NCBI RefSeq assembly: GCF_001955535.1
Contig: NZ_MPVN01000006.1
Span: forward strand, 62,001-126,000
DNA: 64,000 nucleotides
From: Paenibacillus sp. FSL H7-0326
Lineage (GTDB): Bacteria > Bacillota > Bacilli > Paenibacillales > Paenibacillaceae
Reading direction: 5' to 3'
How positions within the stretch are numbered: position 1 is the stretch's first letter; each line of letters begins with the position of its first letter. The notes beneath the pieces are model-generated. The model did not search any database. It had not been told where the DNA came from and saw only the letters and a program-made list of their open reading frames with translations. Of this stretch, positions 25,087 to 34,169 are shown piece after piece. A program made the translations under genes and the position numbers.

Positions 25087-25116
25087 TTGAAGATTTAAGC
25101 GGCCGCCTTTTATGAT
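25087..25116 (+). promoter_or_regulatory. Candidate dnaB promoter
   Basis: TTGAAG (25087-25092) and TATGAT (25111-25116) are 18 bases apart, 43 bases before the dnaB start codon. Confidence 0.4.
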
Positions 25117-25159
25117 AGAATAGAGAAACATTATTATTCGGAAGAAGGAGAAATGAGCG

Positions 25160-26689
25160 ATGCGCATGAAGAACATGCTGCACTTTACCGAGAATCATCG
25201 ATACTGCGTTTTCCGCGAGTTTGGACTTAGCAGCCTGGACGAACGGATGCTCAGCTCCGCATATCAGCCCATGGCGGGGGCCTTTGCGATCAGCTTGTAC
25301 AGGCTGTTATTCCAGCATGTCAGAGCAGATCAAATCGGCTACTCCACAATGGAGCAGCAGCGCAAGCTGTTCCTGGCGCTGGGACTTGAACCCAGTGATA
25401 AAGGACGCAAGTATTTGATGGAGCAAACCTCCAAGCTTGAAGCCGTAGGGCTGCTTCAGACTTCCCGAGTTTATATACCTGAGACAGATGAATATACCTA
25501 TGAGTATGAGCTGTATCCTCCCTTGTCTCCCGGTGAATTTTTCCGGACCCAGCATCTGACGCTGCTGCTGAGAGATAAGATTGGCAAGTTCGCAGTCCTT
25601 GCACTGAGATCGCAGATTTGGACTGAAGATGCTGAGGAAGCAGGATTACCATCAGCGAACAAGGAGAATATCTCTGTCCCGTTTTACGATATATTTGAGC
25701 TGAATACGCATGTCATTGATTATGAGCTTGAGCAGGCATTATCCGAAATGTCGAGTGCTAGATCTGAAGCAAGTATGCCGGCTGTGCCTGAGAATGACCA
25801 GCTGAACTATGCGGATATTATTTTGCGCTTCCCGCGTGAATCTGCCAATCGGCGTTATGTCGAGCAGCTCCGATTTGAACCGGATCAGCTTGGCCTTGTG
25901 AATTATGTTGTGCACAAATATGACCTGGGGATTCAGGATGTGTGCCGATTGCTAGATGAGGACGACGTATTTAACACCCGTGGGGAGATTATACTGGATC
26001 GTCTGCAGGAGCTGGCCAGCAGCATGTTCAGGCAAGGGAAGAAGCGGAAAGAAGAGAGATCCATCCATGCGGCTAAGGTGGTTAGCATGCGCCAGGCACT
26101 TGAGAGCAAGCAGCCAGACGAGCCTCCAGTCGAGCATGGGGTAGAGATGGAATATTATTTGGAAGTACCTCCTCAATTCTCTTCTAAATGTGATATACAT
26201 CAGTACAATATGATGCTGCGTAACGAACCCTATTTGCGTTTACTGCAAACCTTTTTCCCAGGTTCGGTTCCCGACAATCTTATTGACATATTCGAAAAGG
26301 TAGACCTCAGCTATAAGCTTCCGGGCGAAGTCATTAATGTATTGATTCATTATCTAATGACCTTGCTGGTGTCCGGGAGTGAACAGCGTATTAATCGTAA
26401 TTTTGTGGAAGCCATTGCTTCCAATATGCTGCTTAAGCAGGTCAATACTTATGAAAAAGCAGTACAGTATATTCGTGACCAGTCGAAGGTCAAAGGCAGC
26501 AAGGATAAAACGAACGAGAAGGCTCAACGACCTGGGCGCACGAGAGGCTATGCATCACAGCAGGCAAAACTTAAGCCGGACATTCCTATTGTTCAAGATA
26601 CAGGAGACGGGGCTTCGGTTACTGAAGAGGAGCTTGAAGAGATGATTCGTTTTGCCGAGGAAATGCAGGCGAAGAAATCACTCCGTTAA
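25160..26689 (+). CDS. dnaB: Replication initiation and membrane attachment protein DnaB (Firmicute type)
   Basis: The 509-residue primosome protein is the Gram-positive DnaB, not the helicase. It works with DnaD and DnaI to load the replicative helicase at oriC and restart sites. The N-terminal winged-helix part (LDERMLSSAYQPMAGAFAISLY) is recognisable, as is the DnaB/DnaD-type C-terminal domain (about residues 355-445, including LVDIFEKVDLSYKLPGEVIN-like helices) and a charged tail ending in EEMQAKKSLR. It precedes dnaI by 59 bases, the same order as in B. subtilis. Confidence 0.88.
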   Translation: MRMKNMLHFTENHRYCVFREFGLSSLDERMLSSAYQPMAGAFAISLYRLLFQHVRADQIGYSTMEQQRKLFLALGLEPSDKGRKYLMEQTSKLEAVGLLQTSRVYIPETDEYTYEYELYPPLSPGEFFRTQHLTLLLRDKIGKFAVLALRSQIWTEDAEEAGLPSANKENISVPFYDIFELNTHVIDYELEQALSEMSSARSEASMPAVPENDQLNYADIILRFPRESANRRYVEQLRFEPDQLGLVNYVVHKYDLGIQDVCRLLDEDDVFNTRGEIILDRLQELASSMFRQGKKRKEERSIHAAKVVSMRQALESKQPDEPPVEHGVEMEYYLEVPPQFSSKCDIHQYNMMLRNEPYLRLLQTFFPGSVPDNLIDIFEKVDLSYKLPGEVINVLIHYLMTLLVSGSEQRINRNFVEAIASNMLLKQVNTYEKAVQYIRDQSKVKGSKDKTNEKAQRPGRTRGYASQQAKLKPDIPIVQDTGDGASVTEEELEEMIRFAEEMQAKKSLR

Positions 26690-26748
26690 CCAAGAAATGA
26701 ATTTCAGCATATATATTCTAAATCAAGAAAGGAGGGCATTAACCAAGG

Positions 26749-27702
26749 ATGGGACCGCTAGGACAAATATTACAGCAGATGAATCCGTCGTTTCGTCAAC
26801 AGTCTCATGCCATTGCGGACAAGCTGAAGGCTGATCCTTCCGTTCGCCGGTTCTTGGAAGAGAACCCTGAGGTCGATGACACCCGGTTTATGCTCTCATT
26901 ATCCAAGTTTTTTCAGTATGCCAAAGACAGCAGTAATTGTGCGAACTGCCCAGGTCTTGCGAATTGTCCGAATGACTTCGAAGGACATTATTCGAAATTG
27001 TCCGTGGAGCATTTTAACGGAGAGCCTGAAATTATAGATAAAAAAACCCCCTGCAACCTGCAGCTTGCAGCGATGCACAAGAAAAAGGTCAAGGAGCGGA
27101 TTCAGAGCTTCTATGTGGATGAACGTGCTCTGAGCGAGGGGTATAATGTTGCCGAAATTTTAAGAAAAGATCTGCAGCGGGCCCCTGCCGTGAACCAGGT
27201 GTTCCGTTACGTCAATGAAGCGAAGCAGAACGGGCTTTCACCGCATGGATTGTATCTCGAAGGCTCTTTTGGAACAGGAAAGACATTCCTTATGGGATAT
27301 TTGCTGCATGAGCTGGCGCTTGAAGGGTTCACTGGCGTCATTGTGTATATGCCTGACTTTGTAGAGGATCTGAAATCCATGTTTCAAGATGGGCAGAAGC
27401 TGAAGGAAACGACAGAAATGCTTAAGAACTGCGATCTGCTCATATTTGATGACATCGGTGCAGAGAACTTAAGCCCTTGGGTACGAGATCATGTACTGGG
27501 TTCAATTCTGAACTATCGGATGAACCGCAAGCCGACGTTCTATACTTCAAATTATAATCTGGACAGCCTGGAACAGCATCTGAGCTTTACGAGCAAGGAC
27601 GGGGAAGAACGGCATAAGGGGCAACGCTTAATGGACCGAATTCGTCCTTTTGTAGACGTGGTTCCTGTACGTGGAGACAATCAGCGTGGAAAACAACGGT
27701 AA
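26749..27702 (+). CDS. dnaI: Primosomal protein DnaI (helicase loader)
   Basis: The 317-residue AAA+ ATPase loads the DnaC-type helicase. The N-terminal domain holds a zinc-binding set of Cys residues in NCANCPGLANCPNDFEGHY and a later TPCN. The ATPase domain has Walker A GSFGTGKT (about residue 175), Walker B LLIFDDIGAE and sensor-1 YTSNYNLDSLE. Its ATG is 12 bases after AAGGAGG. It is co-transcribed with dnaB; no strong terminator follows. Confidence 0.93.
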   Translation: MGPLGQILQQMNPSFRQQSHAIADKLKADPSVRRFLEENPEVDDTRFMLSLSKFFQYAKDSSNCANCPGLANCPNDFEGHYSKLSVEHFNGEPEIIDKKTPCNLQLAAMHKKKVKERIQSFYVDERALSEGYNVAEILRKDLQRAPAVNQVFRYVNEAKQNGLSPHGLYLEGSFGTGKTFLMGYLLHELALEGFTGVIVYMPDFVEDLKSMFQDGQKLKETTEMLKNCDLLIFDDIGAENLSPWVRDHVLGSILNYRMNRKPTFYTSNYNLDSLEQHLSFTSKDGEERHKGQRLMDRIRPFVDVVPVRGDNQRGKQR

Positions 27703-27817
27703 CGTTATGGAGCTGATGAAATCATAAATATCGGGCACAATAAACAAAGCCTGATCATCCCGTCACAGCGGGCGAATCAGACTTTGGCTTGGGTCATGCG
27801 GCTTTCGACTTGAAAGC

Positions 27818-27976
27818 CTACGCCATCAGGAACTTAATGATCACCATTCCAAAAAAGATAACGGTCATCAGCACGAACATGCCGACGAATCCGCCAATGA
27901 GATCGAAGAGATCGTTACGCGGTTCTTCGTTCACATGGGACCTTGGATCGTACGGTCTCACAATGTTTGGTTCCAT
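27818..27976 (-). CDS. YqzM family small membrane protein
   Basis: A 52-residue protein is encoded here, too short for usual gene finders. The N-terminal half is polar (MEPNIVRPYDPR, then NEEPRNDLFD), and one membrane segment follows (residues 27-50: IGGFVGMFVLMTVIFFGMVI), ending KFLMA. This layout matches the YqzM family of Bacillota, function unknown. ATG 27976 lies 7 bases after GGAGGG. It is convergent with dnaI and divergent from trxA. Confidence 0.75.
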   Translation of the reverse strand: MEPNIVRPYDPRSHVNEEPRNDLFDLIGGFVGMFVLMTVIFFGMVIIKFLMA

Positions 27977-28123
27977 GATGCTGCCCTCCTCTGTTTACGT
28001 ACTAAAACAATATAAGTATACCCACTATAGGAAGCACTTGTAAAGATTTCGTGAATACGGAAACATTTGTAAAGAATTCGCGAAATATATGCATATGCAT
28101 GTATTTCCTTACGGGAGTCGTTG

Positions 28124-28132
28124 TGCTATAAT
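28124..28132 (+). promoter_or_regulatory. Extended -10 element of the trxA promoter
   Basis: TGCTATAAT is a perfect TGn-extended -10, 74 bases before the trxA start. No good -35 is seen at the expected distance. Confidence 0.55.
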
Positions 28133-28205
28133 GAACTCAATCGTTTACCAGAACGATATGAAGTTTAATAATAACTACGCAGTATATATAAGGAGGACAT
28201 AATTC

Positions 28206-28520
28206 ATGGCTATTGTTAATGTATCCGATCAATCCTTTAACACTGAGGTTGAAGGCACAGGTACGGTTCTTGTAGATTTCTGGGCGCCTTGGTGCGGTCC
28301 TTGTAAAATGCTTGCTCCTATTCTAGAAGAGCTTGCTGGTGAAGTAGGCGATGATGTAAAGATCGCTAAAGTAAACGTGGATGAGAACCCTGAATCGGCT
28401 TCCCGTTTCGGTGTAATGAGCATTCCTACACTGATCCTGTTCAAAGACGGTCAGCCTGTTGATAAAGTGGTTGGTTTGAACTCTAAGGAAAACCTGAAAA
28501 ATCTGATTTCCAAGCACTAA
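28206..28520 (+). CDS. trxA: Thioredoxin TrxA
   Basis: The 104-residue canonical thioredoxin has the WCGPCK active site (residues 28-33), VDFWAPW before it and the cis-Pro SIPT near residue 73. It is the general cytoplasmic disulfide reductase. AAGGAGG precedes the ATG. It is followed by a terminator and then uvrC, the gene order known from B. subtilis. Confidence 0.97.
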   Translation: MAIVNVSDQSFNTEVEGTGTVLVDFWAPWCGPCKMLAPILEELAGEVGDDVKIAKVNVDENPESASRFGVMSIPTLILFKDGQPVDKVVGLNSKENLKNLISKH

Positions 28521-28542
28521 TCGGCTTAAGAAATGAAGATGA

Positions 28543-28578
28543 TAACGCCTCCGGCATTGCAGCCTGGGGCGTTTTTTC
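28543..28578 (+). terminator. Intrinsic terminator after trxA
   Basis: AACGCC...GC pairs with GC...GGCGTT, followed by TTTTTT. Confidence 0.8.
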
Positions 28579-28777
28579 ATGGTTTTTGCGGTTGTGATGA
28601 AGAATACAGGATAGGATAGCACTTGATCGTACGAAGAAAGAAGTTATACTATAACATAGGGAACATGCATTCGTTGTTTGATCCCTTTTTCAGACCTTTT
28701 TACTTTTTAAGACTTCCATATACCGTTTATATATAGATCTAATAATACAGTTTGTCAGGGAGGGGGAACGAAGGAAG

Positions 28778-30763
28778 ATGGAATCACATCTGAGCCATAT
28801 TCATGAACAGGAGAAGGCGCTGGAGCAGATCAGACACAAGCTGGCGCTGCTGCCCGATCTGCCTGGCTGTTATCTGATGAAGAATGATCAGGGGAAGATC
28901 ATCTACGTCGGGAAAGCGAAGGTGCTGAAGAATCGGGTGCGCTCCTATTTTACGGGAAGCCATAACGGGAAGACGCAGCGGCTTGTTGCGGATATCCGTG
29001 ATTTTGAATACATCGTTACGAGCAGTAACAAAGAGGCGCTTCTGCTGGAGCTGAATCTAATCAAGAAGCATCAGCCGCGTTACAATGTACTGCTTAAGGA
29101 TGACAAGACCTTTCCCTATTTGAAAATAACGAATGAGCGACATCCGAAGCTGGAGGTCACTCGCCGGGTGCTGAAGGACAAGGCAAAGTATTTCGGTCCA
29201 TATCCGAACTCCTATGCAGCCCATCAGACGAAAAAGCTTCTGGACCGAATGTATCCGCTGCGCAAATGCGGAGTCATGCCGAAGGAAGTATGCTTGTACT
29301 ATCATATGGGTCAATGCTTGGCACCTTGTGTCAAAGAGATTGGCAAAGAGACCTATGAAGGGATTAGCACAGAGATTGCTTCCTTCCTAAGCGGAGGTCA
29401 CGAGGAGATCAAGAAGGATCTCCAGAAGAAGATGGAGGAGGCGGCAGAGGATCTATACTTTGAACGGGCTAAGGAGCTGCGCGATCAGATCATTGCGATT
29501 GATGCCCTGATGGAGAAGCAGAAGATCACGACCGCTGATACCAAGGACCGGGATGTATTCGGTTTTGCGATAGACAAAGGCTGGATGAGTGTACAAATTC
29601 TTTATATACGGCAGGGCAAAATGATCGAGCGTCATTCCACTTCTTTTCCTTTTTACGGAGATGCGTATGCGGACTTCATATCTTTTGTAACCCAGTATTA
29701 CAGTGATAATCCGGCATTGCCGAAGGAAATACTTCTCCCTATGCTGCCTGAGGAAGAGAACATGCAGCTTCAGCAGACTCAGGAAGCAGACGAAGCGCAT
29801 GAGCAGGCACAAGCTTATAGTTTAGAGGAGAATGAGCAGGAGGAGGAGACCGTTCCAATTCCTGACGAGACGGCATCAGGTGATCAAGAGTCGAGCGGAA
29901 TTGATGATCCCGTCAGTGCAGCAGCACTGCTTCAAGAATGGCTGGATATCAAGGTGCTCATTCCTAAGCGGGGCTTGAAGCGTCAAATGGTCTCCATGGC
30001 CACGGAGAATGCGAAGGTATCTCTCGATGAGAAATTCCGTTTGATTGAGCGGACAGAGGAGCGCACTTCAAAGGCCGCGCAGCGTTTGGGAGAAGCGCTT
30101 GGACTATCCTCTCTTCGCCGTATTGAAGCCTTCGATAACTCCAATATTCAAGGAGCAAATCCAGTATCTGCGATGGTCGTATTTATTGACGGTAAGGCAG
30201 AGAAAAAAGAGTATCGCAAGTACAAGATTCGATCTGTTAAAGGGCCGGATGATTATGAAACGATGCGTGAAGTCATTCGCCGCAGGTATGAGCGTGTGCT
30301 CAAAGAGAATTTGACCCAGCCCGATCTGATCATCGTCGATGGGGGGCGTGGTCAGATATCCTCAGCGCTGGATGTTCTTCACAATGAACTGGGGTTGTAT
30401 ATTCCCGTGTGCGGGCTCGTGAAGGATGCGAAGCATAAAACGTCGCAGCTTATGATTGGAGATTCGTTCGAAGTTATTCAGCTGCCTCGGGACAGTCAGG
30501 AGTTCTACCTGCTTCAGCGTATTCAGGAGGAGGTTCACCGCTTCGCCATCACATTCCACCGTGAGCAGCGCGGTAAATCGATGGTTGTATCCCGTCTGGA
30601 TGCCATACCGGGTATTGGCGAGAAACGACGCAAGATGCTGCTTAAGCATTTCGGATCTCTGCGCAAAATTAAAGAGGCCAGCATTGAAGACTTCCGGCCT
30701 CTATCCATTGGCGATAAGCTCGCCCAAACTATTATTGACTCTCTTCAGGATGAGGAGCCGTAA
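28778..30763 (+). CDS. uvrC: Excinuclease ABC subunit C
   Basis: The 661-residue UvrC makes the dual incisions of nucleotide excision repair. It has the GIY-YIG nuclease domain (GCYLMKNDQGKIIYVGKAK, residues 28-46), the UVR motif (KKMEEAAEDLYFERAKELRDQ), the RNase H-like endonuclease domain (RIEAFDNSNIQG, IIVDGGRGQ) and C-terminal helix-hairpin-helix repeats (IPGIGEKRRKMLLKHFGS). Compared with the usual ~600 residues it has an acidic Glu/Gln-rich insertion between about residues 325 and 385. The last codons form one arm of a terminator and overlap the convergent gene by 32 bases. Confidence 0.95.
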   Translation: MESHLSHIHEQEKALEQIRHKLALLPDLPGCYLMKNDQGKIIYVGKAKVLKNRVRSYFTGSHNGKTQRLVADIRDFEYIVTSSNKEALLLELNLIKKHQPRYNVLLKDDKTFPYLKITNERHPKLEVTRRVLKDKAKYFGPYPNSYAAHQTKKLLDRMYPLRKCGVMPKEVCLYYHMGQCLAPCVKEIGKETYEGISTEIASFLSGGHEEIKKDLQKKMEEAAEDLYFERAKELRDQIIAIDALMEKQKITTADTKDRDVFGFAIDKGWMSVQILYIRQGKMIERHSTSFPFYGDAYADFISFVTQYYSDNPALPKEILLPMLPEEENMQLQQTQEADEAHEQAQAYSLEENEQEEETVPIPDETASGDQESSGIDDPVSAAALLQEWLDIKVLIPKRGLKRQMVSMATENAKVSLDEKFRLIERTEERTSKAAQRLGEALGLSSLRRIEAFDNSNIQGANPVSAMVVFIDGKAEKKEYRKYKIRSVKGPDDYETMREVIRRRYERVLKENLTQPDLIIVDGGRGQISSALDVLHNELGLYIPVCGLVKDAKHKTSQLMIGDSFEVIQLPRDSQEFYLLQRIQEEVHRFAITFHREQRGKSMVVSRLDAIPGIGEKRRKMLLKHFGSLRKIKEASIEDFRPLSIGDKLAQTIIDSLQDEEP

Positions 30764-32432
30764 ATATCGGCTTCTCTTTTTTTGTTCCCGAATGAAAACG
30801 GTAGATGACGTAACCCACGATGGCAGGAAGCACCATCCAGAATACTCCGGCAGCTACATTTACGGCATCCTGCATGGCGAGCAAGCTGATACCCATGAGA
30901 ATGCTGTTAAAGATGACATGGCTGAATACAGCAGTGACGAAGCCATATTTGATCATAATGAAGCTGAATACAAGGCCGATAATCGTGAGTTCAATCGGTC
31001 TTGTGATGACAGGATAGATCGGATACAGCGTATGACCGAATGCCCAGATGAGAGACGTAATCACTGCGGCCAAGACCGTGCTTCGTACCATCTTCTTGAA
31101 GATTCGGATACCGAACAAACGGTAAACGGCTTCTTCCCCAATGCCGGCCATCCAGGCAAGGATAGGCATAAGCCACGGATAGACCATGTTATAAGGGGAC
31201 TGGCTGGCATCTGTTGTAGACCATACGCCGAGTCCTTTTTCAAGCACGAAGAAGATGACGGACTGCAATCCAAGTAGTATAAATGCCCATAGGTAACCCG
31301 AATACATGCTGTGAAGCACATAGCGGCCATATCCAGGCTCCTTGGCCCGTCCCCATAGATTGTAGCCGTCCTTCCGCCAGAGCCCGTTCCCAGCAACCAG
31401 AGAGAAGTATACAAGAGCGGTCATCGCCAGTGTAAATAACGTTTGGATTCCAAACAAGATGACAAGCATAAGGGTAGAATAACCTTCCGCCTGGAATGTT
31501 GGCAGCAAGTTGATCGTACCGATCATGGAGAATAGGAAATACAGAATGGATAACCAGATTCCTCTTTTAAATGAGGTATAGGCTCTTGTCAGTACACTGT
31601 ACACGATAGCGAGTACACCAAGCAGCAAGGTGAATAATCCATAGCCTGCAAGCGTCATTAGGTTGGCTCTGGACGTTTCCTTCTCTACATATGCTGTGTG
31701 ATCGGCAGGTACAGAGAACTCGGGTTCGAATGATCGAATATCGTCATTTTCAAAAGTGAAATGAAGCTTCAGCGTACTTTCTCCGAGCTCCTTACTGTGA
31801 TCTGCATAGACCAGACCGGGATCTGCTTCGGTCGTTTCAAGCTCTAGTGCGCTTACGTCATAGCCCAATTCGGATAGAACAGGGACAGCAAGACTCACTT
31901 TATCTTCCAGTGAAATTCCGCCTTCGGATAACCGAAGCAATGCGGCTCTTCCTTCCGATTCAGGCACCAGTTCATTCGTCGTATAATCGGAATCAGGCAA
32001 TTCCCGGATATAGGATACAGGCTTCGCGGTATTCATGTGAATATCTACATTTAGATAGCCTCCTGAGTCTTGATCGGGGAGTCTTACCCGATATACATCA
32101 TACGGATATTGTTGCTCAAATTCTTTGTCGTACTGCTCAAGCAGCTTCTGATTAGCCAGATAGCCGTATAATTCGGAACGTGACTGGTATGTAACTAATA
32201 CATCCTCAAACATAATTTTATCGTTTATCCCGAGTTCACGCTCGGCATATTGAACCGCAGCTTGGTATGCTTCCTCTTTGCTGATTACCTTTGCTGTCTG
32301 CTGTTCAGTAGATTGCATTGACGTTCCCGGCAATATCTGGAAAATAAAAAACAAGATCAGGCCGATGGCCGCGAGCACCCCGAGCAAGCTGTAGTTCGGT
32401 TTGAGCACTAAAGGCTGCCCTGGTCGATTCAA
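30732..32432 (-). CDS. CPBP family intramembrane metalloprotease
   Basis: The 566-residue polytopic protein has a first membrane segment (residues 15-35), a long extracytoplasmic part with two PepSY-like stretches (about 45-240), then some eight membrane segments. The CPBP (CAAX/Abi-type) motifs lie in the C-terminal third: GIGEEAVYRL (EExxxR), an IWAFGH histidine motif and HVIFNS. It is likely a membrane protease; its substrate is unknown. TTG at 32432 is 7 bases after GGAGG and is preferred over ATG 32438, which is only one base away from it. The 3' end overlaps uvrC by 32 bases. Confidence 0.8.
   Translation of the reverse strand: MNRPGQPLVLKPNYSLLGVLAAIGLILFFIFQILPGTSMQSTEQQTAKVISKEEAYQAAVQYAERELGINDKIMFEDVLVTYQSRSELYGYLANQKLLEQYDKEFEQQYPYDVYRVRLPDQDSGGYLNVDIHMNTAKPVSYIRELPDSDYTTNELVPESEGRAALLRLSEGGISLEDKVSLAVPVLSELGYDVSALELETTEADPGLVYADHSKELGESTLKLHFTFENDDIRSFEPEFSVPADHTAYVEKETSRANLMTLAGYGLFTLLLGVLAIVYSVLTRAYTSFKRGIWLSILYFLFSMIGTINLLPTFQAEGYSTLMLVILFGIQTLFTLAMTALVYFSLVAGNGLWRKDGYNLWGRAKEPGYGRYVLHSMYSGYLWAFILLGLQSVIFFVLEKGLGVWSTTDASQSPYNMVYPWLMPILAWMAGIGEEAVYRLFGIRIFKKMVRSTVLAAVITSLIWAFGHTLYPIYPVITRPIELTIIGLVFSFIMIKYGFVTAVFSHVIFNSILMGISLLAMQDAVNVAAGVFWMVLPAIVGYVIYRFHSGTKKEKPIFTAPHPEESQ
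30752..30783 (+). terminator. uvrC terminator overlapping its own stop codon
   Basis: GAGGAGCCG (30752-30760, the last three sense codons of uvrC) pairs with CGGCTTCTC (30768-30776), one wobble pair, followed by seven T residues. The stop codon lies in the loop. The element is also coding for the C-terminus of the opposing CPBP protein. Confidence 0.75.
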
Positions 32433-32636
32433 TGTCATTCCTCCATTCTTACTTGAGATTGTTCAGCTTACAGTAAAGATAGCATATGCCGCTGTCTCAA
32501 AGCCAATGAATAGAGCAAATCCTTGAGAAAGCGGTTTACAAGCATGAAAATGTCCAATAATGTTTCATAATATGTTGACTTTAAAGAAGTATATTCATTT
32601 TTGCACTTTTTTAGTGAAATTAAGATGTTTTTGATT

Positions 32637-32665
32637 TTGTCACGCTTTCCTGAAAGTCTTATAAT
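32637..32665 (+). promoter_or_regulatory. SigA-type promoter of the ktrBA leader
   Basis: TTGTCA (32637-32642) and TATAAT (32660-32665) are 17 bases apart. Transcription would begin near 32672, leaving a leader of about 128 bases before ktrB. Nothing else clear is seen in the rest of the divergent gap 32433-32799 apart from the leader hairpin. Confidence 0.7.
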
Positions 32666-32720
32666 CGTGGTTGAACTTCAAATGAGAAGCAATTAACCGA
32701 ATCCTAAAGTGAAAACAGGG

Positions 32721-32769
32721 GAACCAATACAATAGTGCCTGGACTTTAAGGGCAGGTTGGTTCTTTTTT
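32721..32769 (+). terminator. Leader terminator (attenuator) upstream of ktrB
   Basis: GAACCAA (32721-32727) pairs with TTGGTTC (32757-32763), with an inner TGCC/GGCA stem, followed by TTTTTT. It lies inside the transcript between promoter and ktrB, so expression must depend on preventing this hairpin. The preceding ~50 bases (CCGAATCC...ACAGGGGAACCAAT) resemble the 5' portion of a ydaO-type c-di-AMP riboswitch, but a full aptamer is not seen. Confidence 0.65.
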
Positions 32770-32799
32770 GATGATAGGAATATAAAACGAGGTGAACCC

Positions 32800-34146
32800 G
32801 TGCTTAACGAGCAGCACCGTCTTTTTAAATTGAATCCACCGCAGATTTTGGTGCTTGGCTTTGCCGGCATTATCCTGATGGGCACCCTTCTCTTAATGCT
32901 GCCTGTATCGAGCGTGAACGGAGTAAGTGTAGGGTTCATTGATGCGCTGTTTACAGCGACATCGGCTACATGTGTGACCGGACTTGTCATACTGGACACC
33001 GGATATGACTTTTCTGTATTTGGCCAAGTCGTCATTATGTTTTTGATCCAAATCGGCGGTCTGGGATTTATGACCATGGCCACCTTGATTGCCATCGTAT
33101 TCAGGCGGCGGATTTCGCTGCGGGAAAGACTGATCCTGCAGGAAGCGTTCAACCAGAGTTCGATTGAAGGCATTGTTAAGCTGGTCCGTAAAGTATTGTT
33201 CTACTCATTGACGATTGAAGCAGTAGGGGCTGTTTTGTTTGCGCTTAGATGGTCTTTTGATATGAGTATCGGCAAGGCAGTATATTTTGGCGTATTCCAC
33301 GCAATATCCTTGTTTAACAACGCAGGCTTTGATATCTTTGGTGAGTATCGGAGTCTGACGCTGTATGTGGATGACCCGTTCATCAACATCATCGCGATGG
33401 TATTGATTGTTTCAGGTGGTCTTGGCTTCGTCGTTCTCTCCGATGTACTGGAGCTTCGAAAAAGAAAAAAACGCATCCTGTCACTGCATTCCAAAGTAGT
33501 ATTGTCGATCACAGGCTTTCTGATTGTCTTCGGTGCTATCGTTATATTTATCTTGGAATTTAGCAACGCGAAGACTTTGGTCGGACTGGATGCCGGAGGA
33601 AAAGTACTAGCTTCCTTCTTTCAATCTGTCACATCGAGGACGGCAGGCGCGAATTCGCTTGATATCGCGGGCTTACGCCAGGCAACCCAGTTTTTTATCA
33701 TTCTGCTGATGTTTATCGGGGCTTCTCCGGGATCGACTGGGGGCGGGATCAAGACTACGACATTTGCCATTCTTGTCGGTGCCGTGCTATCCATGGTACG
33801 AGGCCGGGATGATGTCGTCATATTCCGCTACCGTTTGGCTCAGGAACGAATTATTAAGGCCCTGACCATTACAATGATTTCGCTGCTCCTGGTGGTGGGT
33901 GTAACAATGATTTTATCGACTACGGAAGATGCACGCTTTCTTATGATCTTGTTTGAGACAACATCGGCATTTGCAACGGTAGGGCTGTCCATGGGGCTTA
34001 CACCTGAGCTGACGACCATTGGCAAGCTGCTGATCTGCCTGACGATGTTTGCAGGTCGTCTTGGGCCGATAACGCTCGCTTATGCGCTCAATCGAAAGAG
34101 CAAGGAATTGTATAGACATCCAGAAGGCAAGATTATTATTGGCTAA
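32800..34146 (+). CDS. ktrB: Ktr/Trk-type potassium uptake channel subunit KtrB
   Basis: The 448-residue membrane protein has four M1-P-M2 repeats, each with a pore loop bearing the selectivity-filter Gly: TSATCVTGL, FNNAGFD, TSRTAGAN and FATVGLSMG. It imports K+ coupled to Na+ and is gated by the partner KtrA. The start is GTG at 32800 behind ACGAGGTG. ktrA follows after 23 bases. Confidence 0.92.
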   Translation: MLNEQHRLFKLNPPQILVLGFAGIILMGTLLLMLPVSSVNGVSVGFIDALFTATSATCVTGLVILDTGYDFSVFGQVVIMFLIQIGGLGFMTMATLIAIVFRRRISLRERLILQEAFNQSSIEGIVKLVRKVLFYSLTIEAVGAVLFALRWSFDMSIGKAVYFGVFHAISLFNNAGFDIFGEYRSLTLYVDDPFINIIAMVLIVSGGLGFVVLSDVLELRKRKKRILSLHSKVVLSITGFLIVFGAIVIFILEFSNAKTLVGLDAGGKVLASFFQSVTSRTAGANSLDIAGLRQATQFFIILLMFIGASPGSTGGGIKTTTFAILVGAVLSMVRGRDDVVIFRYRLAQERIIKALTITMISLLLVVGVTMILSTTEDARFLMILFETTSAFATVGLSMGLTPELTTIGKLLICLTMFAGRLGPITLAYALNRKSKELYRHPEGKIIIG

Positions 34147-34169
34147 AGAGGAGATTTGAGACTAACGTT

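Noticed and set aside
32672..32769. Complete ydaO c-di-AMP riboswitch before ktrB
   Set aside because: The second half of the aptamer (TGGGGTGAAT-type block and later conserved segments) is absent, so only a resemblance is reported.
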